Positions 6,205 to 6,594 of a DNA stretch of 6,594 nucleotides are shown in pieces. The notes below the pieces were generated by a model. It was not told the DNA's origin, made no database searches, and saw nothing but the letters and a program-made list of their open reading frames with translations. Within the stretch, counting starts at the first letter, position 1. Each line of letters opens with the position of its first letter. Origin of the DNA: ANME-2 cluster archaeon (lineage in GTDB: Archaea > Halobacteriota > Methanosarcinia > Methanosarcinales > Methanocomedenaceae); contig JAMJFQ010000081.1 of the NCBI GenBank assembly GCA_023544605.1, positions 1-6,594 on the forward strand, given 5' to 3'. The translations under genes and the position numbers were made by a program.

Positions 6205-6393
6205 TGGGGCTGGTGAGATTTGAACTCACGATCGACGGGTCTCTCCGAACCCTTGAAGAATTCAAGGAGAACACCAAATCAGTGCTCCAACGGCTCTTCA
6301 CTGACCCGCCCCGTCGGACAAGTCTCAGTAGACCCGTTGCTCATCATTTTATCCGCTGGAGCCCGTCGCCATTCCTGACTAGGCCACAGCCCC
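6205..6393 (-). tRNA. tRNA-Trp (anticodon CCA) with a 115-nt intron
   Basis: Read on minus, the 5' end GGGGCTG (6393-6387) pairs with CAGCCCC near the 3' end, with discriminator A at 6205; CCA is not encoded. The D-arm stem is GCC/GGC. The anticodon stem ACGGG (6366-6362) pairs with CCCGT (6239-6235) around loop CTCCAG + A, giving anticodon CCA at 6359-6357. The variable loop is CGATC, and the T-arm is GTGAG-TTCAAAT-CTCAC. Exon 1 is 6356-6393, the intron 6241-6355 and exon 2 6205-6240. Splice sites form a canonical bulge-helix-bulge: central helix CTCC/GGAG flanked by 3-nt bulges AGC and AGA, cut after AG in each. Insertion at 37/38 is the known position for tRNA-Trp introns in euryarchaea. 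Confidence 0.95.
6241..6355 (-). ncRNA. C/D-box guide RNA inside the tRNA-Trp intron
   Basis: The intron contains box C ATGATGA (6341-6347), box D' CTGA (6325-6328), box C' GTGAAGA (6295-6301, one change from RTGATGA) and box D CTGA (6279-6282). The first guide (6329-6340) pairs over 8 bp with the intron/exon-2 junction; the fifth base before D' faces C39. The second guide (6283-6293) pairs over about 10 bp, with one G-U, across the exon-1/intron junction; its fifth base faces C34, the first anticodon base. This predicts 2'-O-methylation at C34 and C39 of the unspliced tRNA, as described for haloarchaeal tRNA-Trp (Cm34, Um39). Between D' and C' is a 9-bp stem (6316-6324 with 6303-6311) with a GACG loop. 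After box D is a 7-bp hairpin (6251-6267). Confidence 0.9.
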
Positions 6394-6434
6394 GTTACTG
6401 TTTATTATAGTAACTCACTTCATAATGTCCACAG

Positions 6435-6447
6435 CATATTAAAACTT
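6435..6447 (-). promoter_or_regulatory. TATA box of tRNA-Trp
   Basis: The minus strand reads AAGTTTTAATATG, centred about 48 nt before the mature tRNA 5' end. Initiation about 25 nt downstream would leave a leader of roughly 20 nt for RNase P. A second AT-rich run (TATAATAA, near 6402-6409) is too close to the tRNA to serve as its TATA box. Confidence 0.5.
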
Positions 6448-6492
6448 AACGATTACCACAGCGATAAAAACCATTTTAAAAAAGTCAGTCCC

Positions 6493-6519
6493 CGTATGGA
6501 GCCCGCAGGGCTTCATACG
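6493..6519. other. Strong 12-bp hairpin near the right edge
   Basis: CGTATGGAGCCC (6493-6504) pairs with GGGCTTCATACG (6508-6519) around a GCA loop, with one G-U pair. Read on minus, it is followed 9 nt later by six T (6483-6478). It could therefore end a minus-strand transcript entering from the right, or it could be part of a repeated or mobile element together with the adjacent tandem array. Confidence 0.7.
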
Positions 6520-6536
6520 TGTGCGGCCCGCTACTG

Positions 6537-6594
6537 GCCTGAGTAGCTGTCGCCTGAGTAGCTGTCGCCTGAGTAGCTGTCGCCTGAGTAGCTG
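6537..6594. repeat. 15-bp perfect tandem repeat array, running off the window
   Basis: The unit GCCTGAGTAGCTGTC occurs three times in full (6537-6551, 6552-6566, 6567-6581) and continues for 13 more bases to the window end without a mismatch. The unit length is a multiple of three. All three minus-strand frames are open across the repeat itself (DSYSG, TATQA or QLLRR per unit), as is one plus frame (LSSCR). There are no spacers, so it is not a CRISPR array. The base just before and the first unit form a short inverted repeat (GCTACT 6530-6535, AGTAGC 6542-6547). The total copy number is unknown because the array is cut by the window edge. Confidence 0.9.

Noticed and set aside
6204..6410. 68-codon plus-strand ORF
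   Set aside because: It is antisense to the whole tRNA-Trp gene and its intron, and its protein has no features of its own.
6537..6594. CRISPR array
   Set aside because: The units are directly adjacent 15-mers with no unique spacers between them.

Overview
The window is archaeal chromosomal DNA, most likely from a euryarchaeal (Halobacteriota, possibly Methanosarcinales or ANME-like) organism. The evidence is an archaeal RNA polymerase subunit (Rpo11/RpoL), the exosome subunit Csl4, a diphthine synthase, an archaeal METTL5-type methylase, TATA-box promoters, and a tRNA-Trp gene with a large bulge-helix-bulge intron carrying C/D-box guide elements. The genus cannot be fixed from the sequence alone.

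Left part (1-1616): hisI (histidine biosynthesis) reads leftward. Divergent from it is a decayed taw2 gene (wybutosine pathway of tRNA-Phe). Its N-terminal third and its last ~30 residues remain, but the central SAM-binding domain is gone and the two pieces lie in different frames. A NYN-domain (PIN-like nuclease fold) gene follows, with a good TATA box and Shine-Dalgarno sequence.

Centre (1617-6150, minus strand): a tight seven-gene run, in transcription order: a 54-residue two-helix membrane protein (too short for most ORF callers), a stand-alone AAA+ ATPase of the MJ1494/COG1223 type, a METTL5-like RNA N6-adenine methylase, csl4, rpoL, a DUF99 (endonuclease V-like) protein and dph5. Gaps are 55, 26, 50, 12, 3 and 65 nt. 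The theme is information processing: transcription, RNA decay, rRNA methylation and EF-2 modification. A strong TATA box about 30 nt before the first ATG suggests a leaderless operon transcript. dph5 may also have its own leaderless promoter.

Right part (6174-6594): the tRNA-Trp(CCA) gene on the minus strand has a 115-nt intron at position 37/38. The intron carries boxes C, D', C' and D, and both guides match the pre-tRNA itself, predicting Cm34 and Cm39. A 9-bp stem joins D' to C'. A short hairpin abuts the mature tRNA 5' end. Beyond the tRNA promoter are a 12-bp-stem hairpin and a perfect 15-bp tandem array that runs off the window edge.

No CRISPR array, transposase or obvious defence system is visible. 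The most interesting items are the eroded taw2, the unlisted membrane microprotein heading the AAA+ operon, the self-targeting guide intron, and the tandem array at the right edge.
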